This document shows, piece by piece, positions 25,378 to 33,542 of a DNA stretch of 45,431 nucleotides. The position numbers were made by a program, and so were the translations under genes. The notes beneath the pieces are model-generated. The model was not told the DNA's origin. It did not search any database and worked only from the letters and a program-made list of their open reading frames with translations. The DNA is taken from positions 1 through 45,431 of the forward strand of contig JAEYRZ010000051.1 of assembly GCA_023435265.1 (NCBI GenBank). The letters are read 5' to 3'. Source of the stretch: Pseudomonadota bacterium. GTDB lineage: Bacteria > Desulfobacterota > Desulfobacteria > Desulfobacterales > Desulfosarcinaceae. Each line of letters opens with the position of its first letter. Positions within the stretch are counted from its first letter, which is position 1.

Positions 25378-25923
25378 ATGCAGAGAACGCGAATCGTCTT
25401 TTCCGGATCGGGCGGGCAGGGAGTCATCACCGCCGCCATCATCATGGCCGAAGCCGCCGTATTGCACGAAGGGCTCACGGCCGTACAGACCCAATCCTAC
25501 GGGGCCGCCGCCCGGGGCGGAGCGACGCGCTCCGACATCATCATCTCGGACAGCCCGATCAACTACCCCAAGGTGGTCCAGCCCAATGTGCTGGTCTGTC
25601 TCACCCAGGAGTCTTACGCCGCCTATTCCGGCATCATCCGGCCGGGCGGTCTGCTGATCACCGACTCGCGCTACGTCAAGACGCAGCGCAAGGTGGACGC
25701 CGTGCAGCGCGAACTGCCCATGTACCAGAGCGTCATGGAAAAGATCGGCAAAGCGATCGTCTTCAACATCTGCATGCTCGGCGCGGTGGTCGGTCTGACC
25801 GGCATCGTTCAACCCGCTTCGATTCTCAAGGTTCTGGAAAGCCGGATACCGCCTGCTTTCCTTGAAATCAACAGCAGCGCCCTGGAACTGGGCCTCACCT
25901 TGAGCAAGTCTTTTACCGAATAG
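25378..25923 (+). CDS. korC: 2-oxoglutarate:ferredoxin oxidoreductase gamma subunit
   Basis: KorC/OorC-type subunit (181 residues from ATG 25378). The signature at its start, FSGSGGQGVITAAIIMAEAA, and the following TQSYGAAARGGATRSDIIIS are the hallmark of the POR/KOR gamma domain, which takes part in CoA binding. It is the last gene of the operon. A strong Rho-independent terminator lies 24 bp after the stop codon. A TTG 18 bp upstream is a less likely start. Confidence 0.94.
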   Translation: MQRTRIVFSGSGGQGVITAAIIMAEAAVLHEGLTAVQTQSYGAAARGGATRSDIIISDSPINYPKVVQPNVLVCLTQESYAAYSGIIRPGGLLITDSRYVKTQRKVDAVQRELPMYQSVMEKIGKAIVFNICMLGAVVGLTGIVQPASILKVLESRIPPAFLEINSSALELGLTLSKSFTE

Positions 25924-25946
25924 GCCTGCCGGAAGAAGTCATCGAG

Positions 25947-25987
25947 GCGAAGAAGGGGCCTGGCGCTCCCTTCTTCGCTTTTCTTTT
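25947..25987 (+). terminator. Rho-independent terminator of the kor operon
   Basis: gcgaagaaggg (25947-25957) pairs with cccttcttcgc (25968-25978) around a 10-nt loop and is followed by a T-rich run (ttttctttt). It lies just after korC. Confidence 0.9.
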
Positions 25988-26034
25988 GGAGTCATCAACG
26001 GCCCCCTTGTTAGCAGGCTGTTGAAAAACGAGCA

Positions 26035-26132
26035 TCGAGCCGTCAGGCAAGGCGCGCGGCTTTCAAAAAGCGCAGCATACACGCAGTATGTGGACATTTT
26101 TGAACGCCGCGCAACACAGCATCACGGCTCGA
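26035..26132. repeat. Large palindromic intergenic element
   Basis: Outer arms tcgagccgt (26035-26043) and acggctcga (26124-26132) match exactly. Inner arms around gcgcgcggctttcaaaaa and tttttgaacgccgcgc pair well, and a central gcatac/gtatg pair closes the hairpin. It fills the gap between convergent korC and the DUF2333 gene. Sequences of this type (agcgcagcatac ... gtatgtg) recur as intergenic repeats in deltaproteobacterial genomes, as far as I recall. It may act as a bidirectional terminator. Confidence 0.7.
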
Positions 26133-26154
26133 GGCGAAGTTTCTCTACAACGTG

Positions 26155-27375
26155 TCAGGTGGAGAGTGTCTTGATCAACTGGCCGAGATAGAACCGCGCG
26201 TGGCTGATCGGCGCGGCCATGTGGGCGCGGTGATTGGCGAATATGCTGTCCAGGCCGGCGTCGATGATCAGGAAAGGGTCGATCGCCGCGGCTCTCTGGC
26301 ATGAAACGATCGCGTGGTGCAGCAATTCCGCGCCGTGCCGGCCTTCGAGCGTGGGTGCGAAATCGTGATGGACGGCCGTAAGGATCCGGGCCATGGAATC
26401 GGCCACGCCCTTGGCGTAATAGAAGTAATCGTCCGTTCTCAGAAACGCGACGTCCGAACCATCCGCCTCCTTCAGTTTAACCAGGTTCTCGTCGCAGCTG
26501 CCTAGAAGATCTTCGTAAGCGGCCAGCAGCGGAATCAGGTTGTCGGCGCGGGTATAAAAGGAAGCCTTTCCGTCAAGCAGGCGCACTTTGTATTTTTCCA
26601 GTTCTTCCAGGCTCTCCAGGTATTTTGATTCCGGTGAGGGAAACCAGTAGCGCTGCGCCGTGACCATCAGCCAGTTCATCGCGTTTTCGAGATTCGGATT
26701 CAGTGAAGCGGTGCTGCCGGTGCGCGAAATGCGTTCGGTCAATTGGACCACCGTCCTGCGGGTGACTTCCAGAACTCCGAGCTGGTAGCTGTTCACGTTG
26801 TCGGTGAAATTGACGATGTCGTTGGGCCGCCATCCCCAGAAGCGTTCTGTCAACTCGTATTCCAGGGGGGCGATGGATGCCTCAACAAAAGCGACCCCCG
26901 GCGGCGCGACCGGTTTGATCTGCGTATCGCTGCCCTGAGCCGTCACAGCCGGACCGTGTCCCGTCACAGCGGGACCCTGTCCCGTCACAGCGGGACCATG
27001 TCCAGGTGCAGGCGCAGCGGCCGGGGGCGCAGGCGCCGCTGGTTCGGGTGCCGGTGCGCCGTGCGGCGCCGGTTCGGCAGCAGGCGCATGGGGAGCCGCT
27101 GCAGCGGGGGCATCGGAAACATGCGGCACGGAAGAAGGTGCGGATGCCGTTTCCTCGGCAGCGGCCCCTGTCTTCGCCGGCGGCGTGATCGGGGTATCGC
27201 CGTGCGACGACGAGGCCGTGGGCACCGAATCGGCCTGGCGGACCGGAGCGGGCGCGGGACCGGACAGCAGCCCCCAGATCACACCGAGCAGTATAATGCC
27301 GGCAATCACGCCCAGGACGGTCACGACCGCCCGATTGGCCGCAATAACACTCAGGAATTTACGGATTTTCTCCAT
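26155..27375 (-). CDS. DUF2333-family membrane-anchored protein
   Basis: About 406 residues. One membrane segment (about 18-40) is followed by an Ala/Pro/His-rich linker (about 45-165), then a C-terminal domain matching the uncharacterised DUF2333 family (ERFWGWRPNDI; QLGVLEVTRRTVVQLTERI; LRTDDYFYYAKGVADSMARI). The start is ATG 27375, with an aaaggaag site at good spacing; the GTG two codons before is too close to it. The linker contains GPAVTG repeats. It follows selB in the same direction, 39 bp away. Probably periplasmic; no function is known for the family. Confidence 0.8.
   Translation of the reverse strand: MEKIRKFLSVIAANRAVVTVLGVIAGIILLGVIWGLLSGPAPAPVRQADSVPTASSSHGDTPITPPAKTGAAAEETASAPSSVPHVSDAPAAAAPHAPAAEPAPHGAPAPEPAAPAPPAAAPAPGHGPAVTGQGPAVTGHGPAVTAQGSDTQIKPVAPPGVAFVEASIAPLEYELTERFWGWRPNDIVNFTDNVNSYQLGVLEVTRRTVVQLTERISRTGSTASLNPNLENAMNWLMVTAQRYWFPSPESKYLESLEELEKYKVRLLDGKASFYTRADNLIPLLAAYEDLLGSCDENLVKLKEADGSDVAFLRTDDYFYYAKGVADSMARILTAVHHDFAPTLEGRHGAELLHHAIVSCQRAAAIDPFLIIDAGLDSIFANHRAHMAAPISHARFYLGQLIKTLST
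26941..27003 (-). repeat. Three 21-bp tandem repeats in the DUF2333 gene linker
   Basis: The unit beginning cgtcacagc recurs at 26941, 26962 and 26983, with exact 21-bp period and few mismatches. Read on the coding strand it gives GPAVTGQ, GPAVTGH and GPAVTA units. In-frame expansion would change only linker length. Confidence 0.85.
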
Positions 27376-27414
27376 GCTCACTTCCTTTGGAAAGACGGAA
27401 CGGGGAACATCGGC

Positions 27415-29331
27415 TTACCCGGGGCGCCTGCGCAGTTTGCGCAGATCGCCGATCCGGATGGTCAGTTGAATGTTATCGAAATATTCGATCAAAGCTATCA
27501 CAAACTTGCGGGAGGCTCCAGTCATATCCTTGAACTGCGGCGTGGAGATCTCTTCATGCTTCTGAAGATAATCGACCAGCTGCGCCTTCAGCCGATCCAG
27601 CGGCTGGCGATGGTAATATAAATCTTCCTTGATTTTGACCAGGTGCCCTTCGTTGACCAGCAGCGCGAGTACCTGCCGGGCCTGTTCCGCCGGGGCCTTG
27701 AGCGTCTCGATGACCTCCTTGAAATAGGGCGGCGTGATGTCGCCCCGCAAATAGGTCTCCAGGATCTCGGCGCGCAGGCTCTGCTGGTCCACGCGCAGCG
27801 AAACCCGGTGATCGGCGAGATGGACCAGCTCCTCCTGCTGGACGATGCGGCTGCTTTTGATCATATGGTTCAGGACAAGGGTGAACAATTTAATGTCCAC
27901 GGCCGCCGGCAACCGTGATTTCAACTCTTCCTTGGGCATTCCGGCTTTGAGCGGGTTGTCCCGGTGGTAGCGCTGCAAATCATCGTGCACGGTTTTCTGC
28001 AGCGCATCGAAAACATCCCGGTCGATGAAGCTTCTCTTTTCCTTATCGATCTGAAGCACACGCTGGCGCGACAGCATCTGCTGCAGAATTTGCTCCAGCT
28101 GCCGCTCCGCAAGATTGGTCTTGAGCTGCAGATCGCCGAAGCGGCAGCCGCCGACGCCGCCGGCCTCGATGTGCAGGCGGACGATCTCTTCGGGGGTTCC
28201 CGCCGCCAGGGCATTCAAAAATTCGATCACTTCGGGGCGGTTCATTTTGTGTTTGGCGGGCATCGGATCAATGATCTTGCCGCCGCCGATCGTGCGCACC
28301 GGCGAATAGCTGCGCACGACGTACGCGTCGTCCCGCACCAGAACCACCGGCGTATCCAGCCGGATCTGGGCGACCGTGCTTTCTCCGGGTTTCAGCTCGT
28401 CGCCCGCCAGCAGGACGACCACGCCCATGATCTCACTGGTGCCCGTGTGAAACCGCACGCGCTGTCGGTTCCTGAATGCTTTGGCATTGCTGGACAGATA
28501 ATGGAACACCACGTCGATCATGAAGCTGGGCGCCAGCGTGTCCGGTTCGGCGACCACTTCGCCGCGGTTTACCATCACCTTCTCGAGCCCCTGGAAATTG
28601 ATCGCGGTGCGCATCCCGGCGATCGCCGTCTCCACGCTCCGGTTGTGCACCTGCAGGCCCCTGACTTTCGAACTGACCCGCGAAGGATAGATCATGACGC
28701 GGTCGCCCACCGAGAGCCGGCCCGAAATGAGGGTGCCGGTAATCACGGTCCCGAAGCCCTTCATGCTGAAAACACGGTCGATGGGCAGGCGCAACAGCCC
28801 GGTGGAAGTACGGGCCGTGATTCGGCCGCCGATTTCGCCCACCGCCTGTATGAAGGCATCCCTGCCCTCTCCGGTCACGGCGGAAAACGATATCACGGGA
28901 GCGTTTTCGAGAAATGTGTGGCGCGTGAAGGAGGCGATTTCCTCCTTGACCAACTCCAGCCATTCTTCGTCGACCAGATCGACCTTGGTCAGCACAACCA
29001 GACCGTGCCGGACATCCAGCAGGGAACAGATTTCCATGTGTTCACGGGTCTGCGGCATGATGCCTTCATCGGCCGCGATCACCATGGCCACCATATCGAT
29101 TCCGGTGGCGCCGGCCACCATGTTCTTGACGAATTTTTCGTGGCCGGGCACATCGACGACACCGATGGACCGTCCGTCGGGCAGCTGCAGGAACGCGAAC
29201 CCCAGTTCGATGGTGATCCCGCGCAGGAGTTCTTCTTTCAAGCGATCCGTGTTGATACCGGTGACGGCTTTGATCAGGCTGGTCTTGCCATGATCGATAT
29301 GCCCCGCGGTTCCCAGTACAATCTGCTTCAA
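27415..29331 (-). CDS. selB: Selenocysteine-specific translation elongation factor SelB
   Basis: Delivers Sec-tRNA to UGA codons followed by a SECIS hairpin. The G domain has GTAGHIDHGKTSL (G1), DVPGHEKFV (G3) and TKVDL (G4). Domains II/III follow, and the C-terminal third holds the winged-helix repeats that bind SECIS RNA. From the TTG at 29331 the protein is 638 residues and starts directly before QIVLGTAGHIDHG. An aaggag lies about 10 bp upstream, and the frame further upstream runs into a different small gene. The gene predicts selenoproteins, common in sulfate reducers (formate dehydrogenase, hydrogenases). selA, selD and tRNA-Sec are not in the window. Confidence 0.95.
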   Translation of the reverse strand: MKQIVLGTAGHIDHGKTSLIKAVTGINTDRLKEELLRGITIELGFAFLQLPDGRSIGVVDVPGHEKFVKNMVAGATGIDMVAMVIAADEGIMPQTREHMEICSLLDVRHGLVVLTKVDLVDEEWLELVKEEIASFTRHTFLENAPVISFSAVTGEGRDAFIQAVGEIGGRITARTSTGLLRLPIDRVFSMKGFGTVITGTLISGRLSVGDRVMIYPSRVSSKVRGLQVHNRSVETAIAGMRTAINFQGLEKVMVNRGEVVAEPDTLAPSFMIDVVFHYLSSNAKAFRNRQRVRFHTGTSEIMGVVVLLAGDELKPGESTVAQIRLDTPVVLVRDDAYVVRSYSPVRTIGGGKIIDPMPAKHKMNRPEVIEFLNALAAGTPEEIVRLHIEAGGVGGCRFGDLQLKTNLAERQLEQILQQMLSRQRVLQIDKEKRSFIDRDVFDALQKTVHDDLQRYHRDNPLKAGMPKEELKSRLPAAVDIKLFTLVLNHMIKSSRIVQQEELVHLADHRVSLRVDQQSLRAEILETYLRGDITPPYFKEVIETLKAPAEQARQVLALLVNEGHLVKIKEDLYYHRQPLDRLKAQLVDYLQKHEEISTPQFKDMTGASRKFVIALIEYFDNIQLTIRIGDLRKLRRRPG

Positions 29332-29359
29332 AACGATCCGGCTCCTTGCCAGAACGGCG

Positions 29360-29545
29360 CTATGGTGAATTGGGGTTCTTTTTCCGCACCCGCAGGTATT
29401 CGACAAGATATGCCAGGCCGACCAGAACCAGGCACAGCCCTACCACGAACACCAGAGGGGCCTGGGGGTAAAAGAGTCGCCACAGAATGAAGGCGAATAC
29501 GACGCCCAGAACGGCCCGGATGATAAAGACGCGATAATTGTGCAC
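29360..29545 (-). CDS. Small two-helix membrane protein
   Basis: A 61-residue hydrophobic protein with two membrane helices (FIIRAVLGVVFAFILWRLF and VFVVGLCLVLVGLAYLVEYL), ending in a basic tail RVRKKNP. No family recognised. It is 28 bp upstream of selB in the same direction, suggesting cotranscription. Composition and the clear helix-turn-helix hydrophobic pattern support a real gene, but the function is unknown. Confidence 0.65.
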   Translation of the reverse strand: MHNYRVFIIRAVLGVVFAFILWRLFYPQAPLVFVVGLCLVLVGLAYLVEYLRVRKKNPNSP

Positions 29546-29902
29546 TGCGGTATCCCTGTGCCCGATTTACAATAAAGGCCACAACCTTAGCCCAGTTGAT
29601 CGAAGGGGTCAATAGTCCGCGGACCGGCGTCAGGGCCCTTCCAACTCCAGGGGTGTACGGGATCGGTTGCTTTTTCGGCGTCGGGGTCGGTATCGGAATC
29701 GGCATCGAACAAGCCCGCCGGCAGGTCAGGCTCAAGGATACTGAATTGAGCGGCGCATCGCGATAGCGACCCCGATTCCGACCCCGACGCCGATTCGGCC
29801 GCGCTCCTGCTGCGCCGCTTCAAAGCGGTTGATTCTTGATCGAAGAACATTTAGGCTGATGTCAGAATTCGAGCACATGCGCTGGGGAGAAAGCGGTCGG
29901 CC
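29546..29902. other. Divergent intergenic region between selB operon and TPR gene
   Basis: About 357 bp with no gene I can support. It presumably holds promoters for both flanking transcripts and contains the second copy of the TCGG-hexamer palindrome (29672-29800). Confidence 0.6.
29672..29800. repeat. Dispersed palindromic element, copy B (inverted relative to copy A)
   Basis: Arm one contains tcggcgtcggggtcggtatc (from 29675). The reverse complement of arm two (29764-29799) contains tcggcgtcggggtcggaatc. The centre shares with copy A (after reversal) a gccgct block, tgccggcg and ttgttcga in the same order. It is therefore a second member of the family seen at 22752-22883. Confidence 0.75.
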
Positions 29903-30631
29903 ATGATCGAAAAGCGTCACCCAACTCTGATGTTCTTCACGGGTCCAAGGGCTTTCCCCTGGATGGCCTTGCTGGCGGCGGTTTTCATGGGTTGCGCCAC
30001 CTTTTCCGGCCCGCCCGGCGAGACCCGCTGGCAATGCGATCCCGCGGCCGATGCGGCAGTGGAGCAGGGTCAATGGGAGGCGGCCGCCGAGGCGCACGAA
30101 CGCCTGCTCGAGCGGGAGCCGGGCAACGGGCTGGCGCTCTATCATCTTGGCTATCTCAAGGGCAAGATGGGCGACCGCGAGGCGGAAATCGATTACTACC
30201 TCGAGGCGATCGAAAGCGGCTACGATCAGGATGACCAGCTTTATTTCAACCTCGGCATGGCCTACGGAGACCTCGATCCCACCGCGGCCAGCGAAGCTTT
30301 CGAAAGAGCCGTCGAGCTCGACCCGAACAGCGCGGACAACCATTTCGGCCTCGCCTTGATGGCCGACACGCTCGGCCGGACCGAGCAGGCGGTCCAGGCG
30401 CTGAAGACCGCCCTCGAATTGCAGCCCGATCACCTGGATGCCATGCTCTTGCTGGCCCGCATCGACCTCGACCTGAGCCGATGGACGGAAGCCGCCGAAC
30501 TCCTGGACCGGGTCCTGGAACTGGACCCGTCCAATGAAGACGCCCAGGAATTGATCGAGATCCTCAATTTCCGGCGGCATGTTCAATATGAGAGGGTGGC
30601 GCTTCCGAGTCTCAGCCCGCCTGAATCATGA
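29903..30631 (+). CDS. TPR-repeat lipoprotein
   Basis: A 242-residue protein with a hydrophobic leader ending in a plausible lipobox (AAVFMGC, Cys about residue 31), so probably attached to a membrane facing the periplasm. The rest is about five tetratricopeptide repeats, e.g. ALYHLGYLKGKMGDREAEID, YFNLGMAYGDLDPTAASEAF, HFGLALMADTLGRTEQAVQA and MLLLARIDLDLSRWTEAAEL. TPR proteins act as scaffolds; the partner is unknown. No operon neighbours on the same strand are close. Confidence 0.82.
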   Translation: MIEKRHPTLMFFTGPRAFPWMALLAAVFMGCATFSGPPGETRWQCDPAADAAVEQGQWEAAAEAHERLLEREPGNGLALYHLGYLKGKMGDREAEIDYYLEAIESGYDQDDQLYFNLGMAYGDLDPTAASEAFERAVELDPNSADNHFGLALMADTLGRTEQAVQALKTALELQPDHLDAMLLLARIDLDLSRWTEAAELLDRVLELDPSNEDAQELIEILNFRRHVQYERVALPSLSPPES

Positions 30632-30664
30632 CAGTTACTGGAACTTTCCGGTTACCGCACAACT

Positions 30665-30861
30665 ATTTAGTGTCCATCCAGAAATGGTAGATTACGGTCC
30701 AGATCAAGGCCGCAGCGACGGTAAACCGCAGGCGTAGCAGTCCCTGCGTTAGCAGGCGTAGCCCAGCTACGCCGCAAAAGACGAATGGCTACGCCATTAT
30801 TTCACCGGAGCGAGAACGTAGAGCTGGGCCGTAAGATGCCGTTTATGGATGGGCACTATTC
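30665..30861. mobile_element. Putative MITE-like element with about 50-bp imperfect inverted ends
   Basis: The left end (tttagtgtccatccagaaat from 30666) and the reverse complement of the right end (aatagtgcccatccataaac) match in most positions. Similarity continues inward through ttacggtccag versus ttacggcccag. The centre has ggcgtagc/gctacgcc repeats. No ORF is present, so it could only be non-autonomous. A transposase or a target duplication is not evident. Confidence 0.55.
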
Positions 30862-30868
30862 AGTGGAT

Positions 30869-30911
30869 AAAAAAGGGACGGGCGATTCAACTTTCGCTGA
30901 ACCGCCCGTCC
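30869..30911 (-). terminator. Terminator downstream of PilZ gene
   Basis: On the minus strand ggacgggcg pairs with cgcccgtcc, extended by partly paired tcagcgaaagttga, and ends in a run of six T (30874-30869). It lies about 50 bp after the PilZ gene stop. Confidence 0.85.
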
Positions 30912-30958
30912 TGAGGAGAGGTCGGACCCGGTCCGGACCATGCTGCCTTGATCGAGGG

Positions 30959-31300
30959 CTACGGCCGATCGCTTTCGTGTACGATGTCCGGCAATTGACC
31001 ATCCGCGCTGATCAGATCGGAGATCGGATGATCAAATTTGACCGCGAACCCGGACGGCCCGCTGCGCACCACCATACCTTTGGCCTTGATGATTTCCTCG
31101 AAGCGGAAGAGCGGAAACTCTATCGCGATCGGCTGCCCTTGCGCGATCTTCCGCTGGGTCTTGATGAAGATCCCGTCGGCCCCGATGTTCTTCAGTATAT
31201 CGCGGTAATTCCCTTCACGGACCGTGTATTCCGCGATGATATAAGCGGTTCTTCTGGGATTGTCGCGCTGGTTGCGCTGTTGAGCCCTTTGCTTCATACG
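30959..31300 (-). CDS. PilZ-domain protein
   Basis: A 113-residue protein consisting mostly of one PilZ domain. PilZ domains bind cyclic-di-GMP through an RxxxR-type motif (here the NPRRTAY region) and a D/NxSxxG motif, here NIGADG with Gly instead of Ser. The substitution may weaken binding. The start at 31300 has an aagggga site at good spacing; the frame extends 11 codons upstream. A terminator follows the gene. It is probably monocistronic; the output partner is unknown. Confidence 0.82.
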   Translation of the reverse strand, partial: RMKQRAQQRNQRDNPRRTAYIIAEYTVREGNYRDILKNIGADGIFIKTQRKIAQGQPIAIEFPLFRFEEIIKAKGMVVRSGPSGFAVKFDHPISDLISADGQLPDIVHESDRP

Positions 31301-31637
31301 ATTTCCCCTTGCAATGCTCATGCCCGTATTCATTATTCGACTTATCTTGTAAAAGCAGTCACTTGTCCGGGAGATCCATTTTCATTATGTATAATTAAAT
31401 ACCATAAAGGATCACAACGATGTAATTGAATACTCATTTGCATGTATTTAGATCCACAGTCATCGAACTCCGGCGGGCCGCTTTCGGCGCAAAGCCGCGT
31501 GCAGCGCGGCTGGATTAATCCTTGAAAACGAAAACCCGGCTCACTATATTGGATTCCACGACCCAACGTGAGGTGGCGTGTGACACATTGCAAAGACAGG
31601 AAGGTTGTTTTCCTTTCGAACACAATCTTGCACGGTT
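31301..31637. other. Intergenic region, A+T-rich promoter zone and small hairpin
   Basis: Divergent spacer of about 337 bp. The part at 31385-31450 is strikingly A+T-rich (tataattaaatacc and neighbours) and is likely promoter DNA. A hairpin agccgcg/cgcggct lies at 31493-31511 without a T-tract. No gene is seen. Confidence 0.5.
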
Positions 31638-32033
31638 ATGCTGCCCGGATTTGAGAAGATCGTCGAAGACCGCATTCGAAGCGCCCAGAAAAAAGGCGAA
31701 TTCGACAACCTGGAAGGAGCCGGCAAACCCCTCACCTTTCCGGAGGACGGGTTTGTTCCCGAGGACTTGCGGTTGGCGTACAAGGTACTGAAAAATGCCG
31801 ATTGCCTGCCGCCGGAAATCGAACTAAAGAAGGAGATCGAACGCACTGAAGATTTGCTGGCGAATATGAACGATGTCGCCGAAAGATATCAGTTATTGAA
31901 AAAGCTCAATTTTCTGATCATGAAGCTGAATGTCGGCCGAAAAGGCGACACCCGGTTCGATATCCCCCAGCGGTATGCCGTGGCGCTCAACGATCGCATC
32001 GGCTCTTCAGTCAAAAAACAAGCGGATTTCTAA
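31638..32033 (+). CDS. DUF1992 (DnaJ-homologue) family protein
   Basis: A 131-residue protein of the DUF1992 family, often annotated as DnaJ-homologue subfamily C member 28-like. The signature FEKIVEDRIRSAQKKGEFDN followed by LEGAGKPL and LAYKVLKNADCLPPEIEL is unmistakable. It is soluble and helical and lacks a J-domain HPD motif. Function is unknown. The start at 31638 is chosen from the family; the frame is open 11 codons further up. It lies 21 bp before the next gene and is probably cotranscribed with it. Confidence 0.87.
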   Translation: MLPGFEKIVEDRIRSAQKKGEFDNLEGAGKPLTFPEDGFVPEDLRLAYKVLKNADCLPPEIELKKEIERTEDLLANMNDVAERYQLLKKLNFLIMKLNVGRKGDTRFDIPQRYAVALNDRIGSSVKKQADF

Positions 32034-32054
32034 TTCTGCTCGAATTGAGAAGCG

Positions 32055-32537
32055 ATGTTCAAAAATAAAACAAAACGCGACCACGACGGCATTTTCAAAG
32101 GCGTCGTCCTGGCGCATTCGATATTGGTTCTGCATCTGCTGATGATTGCGGGCCTGGGGCTCACCATCGTTTTCCTGACCGGCCTGGCCCACTATATGGG
32201 CTGGATTGTGCTCGGCGGGATGATGATTCTGACCATCTCCGGCTACCTCTTCTACCGCCGCATCCGCAAAGAGGGCAGGAGCGTGGGAGAGGCATTGCGG
32301 ACGCCCCTGCTTCAAGACCGTGAGGTCGAAATCCGTTTACTCGGCGGTTTCGCCAGCCTCCGGCTGGGCAAACCCGGTGCGCAGCCGGTCGAGGGCGGCG
32401 CCTATGAACCGCCGCTGCAACTGGAAAGCCCCGAGAGCGTGCACATACGAGAGATCGCCGCCCTCGCCCGGTTGCTCGAAAAAAACCTGATCACGCGCGA
32501 AGAATACGACCAGGCCAAACGCCAACTGCTCCGCTGA
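32055..32537 (+). CDS. Two-helix membrane protein with C-terminal SHOCT-like domain
   Basis: 160 residues. Two membrane helices (about 18-40 and 45-66) are followed by a cytoplasmic part. The last 30 residues (EIAALARLLEKNLITREEYDQ) fit the SHOCT short C-terminal domain, a presumed oligomerisation module. A gagaag site precedes ATG. It follows the DUF1992 gene and precedes ddl. No specific function is recognised. Confidence 0.78.
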   Translation: MFKNKTKRDHDGIFKGVVLAHSILVLHLLMIAGLGLTIVFLTGLAHYMGWIVLGGMMILTISGYLFYRRIRKEGRSVGEALRTPLLQDREVEIRLLGGFASLRLGKPGAQPVEGGAYEPPLQLESPESVHIREIAALARLLEKNLITREEYDQAKRQLLR

Positions 32538-32597
32538 CGTCGCCGATTCACTTCCCAACCAACCACAAGACGCCTCGCAGGCAAGGAATCACCGCGC

Positions 32598-33536
32598 ATG
32601 AAGAAAACGATCGCCTTACTGTACGGAGGGATTTCGCCCGAACGCGCCGTGTCGCTTAACAGCGGCGAACAGGTGTACCAGGCCCTCGACAAGGAAAAGT
32701 ACGACGTCCGACGCTACGACACCCGAACCGACCTGGCGCGCCTGGTCGCCGAAGCCGGTCAAATCGATGCGGCTTTGATTATCCTTCACGGCGCCTACGG
32801 CGAGGATGGAACGGTGCAGGGCCTCCTCGAACTGCTCGATATTCCCTACCAGGGCGCCGGCGTTCTGGGCAGTTCACTGGCCATGAACAAGCTTGCCGCC
32901 AAGCAGATGTACGAACAATGGGGCATTCCCGGGCCGGCCTATCTGGCGGTCCATCAGCATGACAATGTGCCTCCCGAGCGCATCATCGAACGCCTGGGTC
33001 TGCCGCTGGTGGTCAAACCGGCGGTCGGCGGTTCGAGCATCGGAATGTCCATCGTGCGCAAAGCCGAGCATCTTCCCGATGCTTTGAGCAAGGCTTTTGC
33101 CCACGATCGTGCGCTGCTCGTCGAGAGCTACATCCAGGGCACGGAAATCACGGCCTCCGTCCTGGGCAATGACGACCTTCAGGCCCTGCCGCTGATCGAA
33201 ATCATACCCAGCGGGAAATACGAATTCTTCGACTACGAGGCAAAATATACGGCCGGCGCGACCCAGGAGATCTGCCCGGCGCGCATCGACGCGGCGCTTG
33301 CCGAAAAAGCGCAGGCCTATGCCCAGGCGGCCCACCGGGCCCTGTACTGCAAAGGGTACAGCCGCACCGACATGATCCTGCGCGGGCAGGACTTTTTTGT
33401 ATTGGAAACCAATACGATACCTGGTATGACGCGCACCAGCCTGTTCCCGCAGGCGGCCCAGGCGGCGGGCATCTCGTTCAGCCAATTGCTCGACCGGCTG
33501 ATCGAACTCGGAATGCAAGTCCATCATCAACGATAA
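32598..33536 (+). CDS. ddl: D-alanine--D-alanine ligase
   Basis: ATP-grasp ligase that makes the D-Ala-D-Ala dipeptide for peptidoglycan. Visible motifs are GGISPERAVSLNSGEQV at the N-terminus (HSER-like region), ILHGAYGEDGTVQGLLEL, the ATP-binding lysines in LVVKPAVGGSSIGMSIV, the ESYIQGTEITASVLG glycine loop and the metal ligands in FVLETNTIPGMT. The 312 residues are usual for the short DdlB-like form. It is six bases ahead of an ATP-grasp gene, with which it probably forms an operon continuing to purDE. Confidence 0.95.
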   Translation: MKKTIALLYGGISPERAVSLNSGEQVYQALDKEKYDVRRYDTRTDLARLVAEAGQIDAALIILHGAYGEDGTVQGLLELLDIPYQGAGVLGSSLAMNKLAAKQMYEQWGIPGPAYLAVHQHDNVPPERIIERLGLPLVVKPAVGGSSIGMSIVRKAEHLPDALSKAFAHDRALLVESYIQGTEITASVLGNDDLQALPLIEIIPSGKYEFFDYEAKYTAGATQEICPARIDAALAEKAQAYAQAAHRALYCKGYSRTDMILRGQDFFVLETNTIPGMTRTSLFPQAAQAAGISFSQLLDRLIELGMQVHHQR

Positions 33537-33542
33537 CGGGCG

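Larger units (their letters stand above)
30632..30958. other. Intergenic region with TIR element and terminator
   Basis: About 327 bp between convergent genes. It holds a roughly 197-bp inverted-repeat-bounded element (30665-30861) and then the terminator of the PilZ gene. No gene is seen. Confidence 0.65.

Noticed and set aside
31493..31511. Hairpin agccgcg/cgcggct as a terminator
   Set aside because: No T-tract on either strand and it lies in a divergent promoter region.
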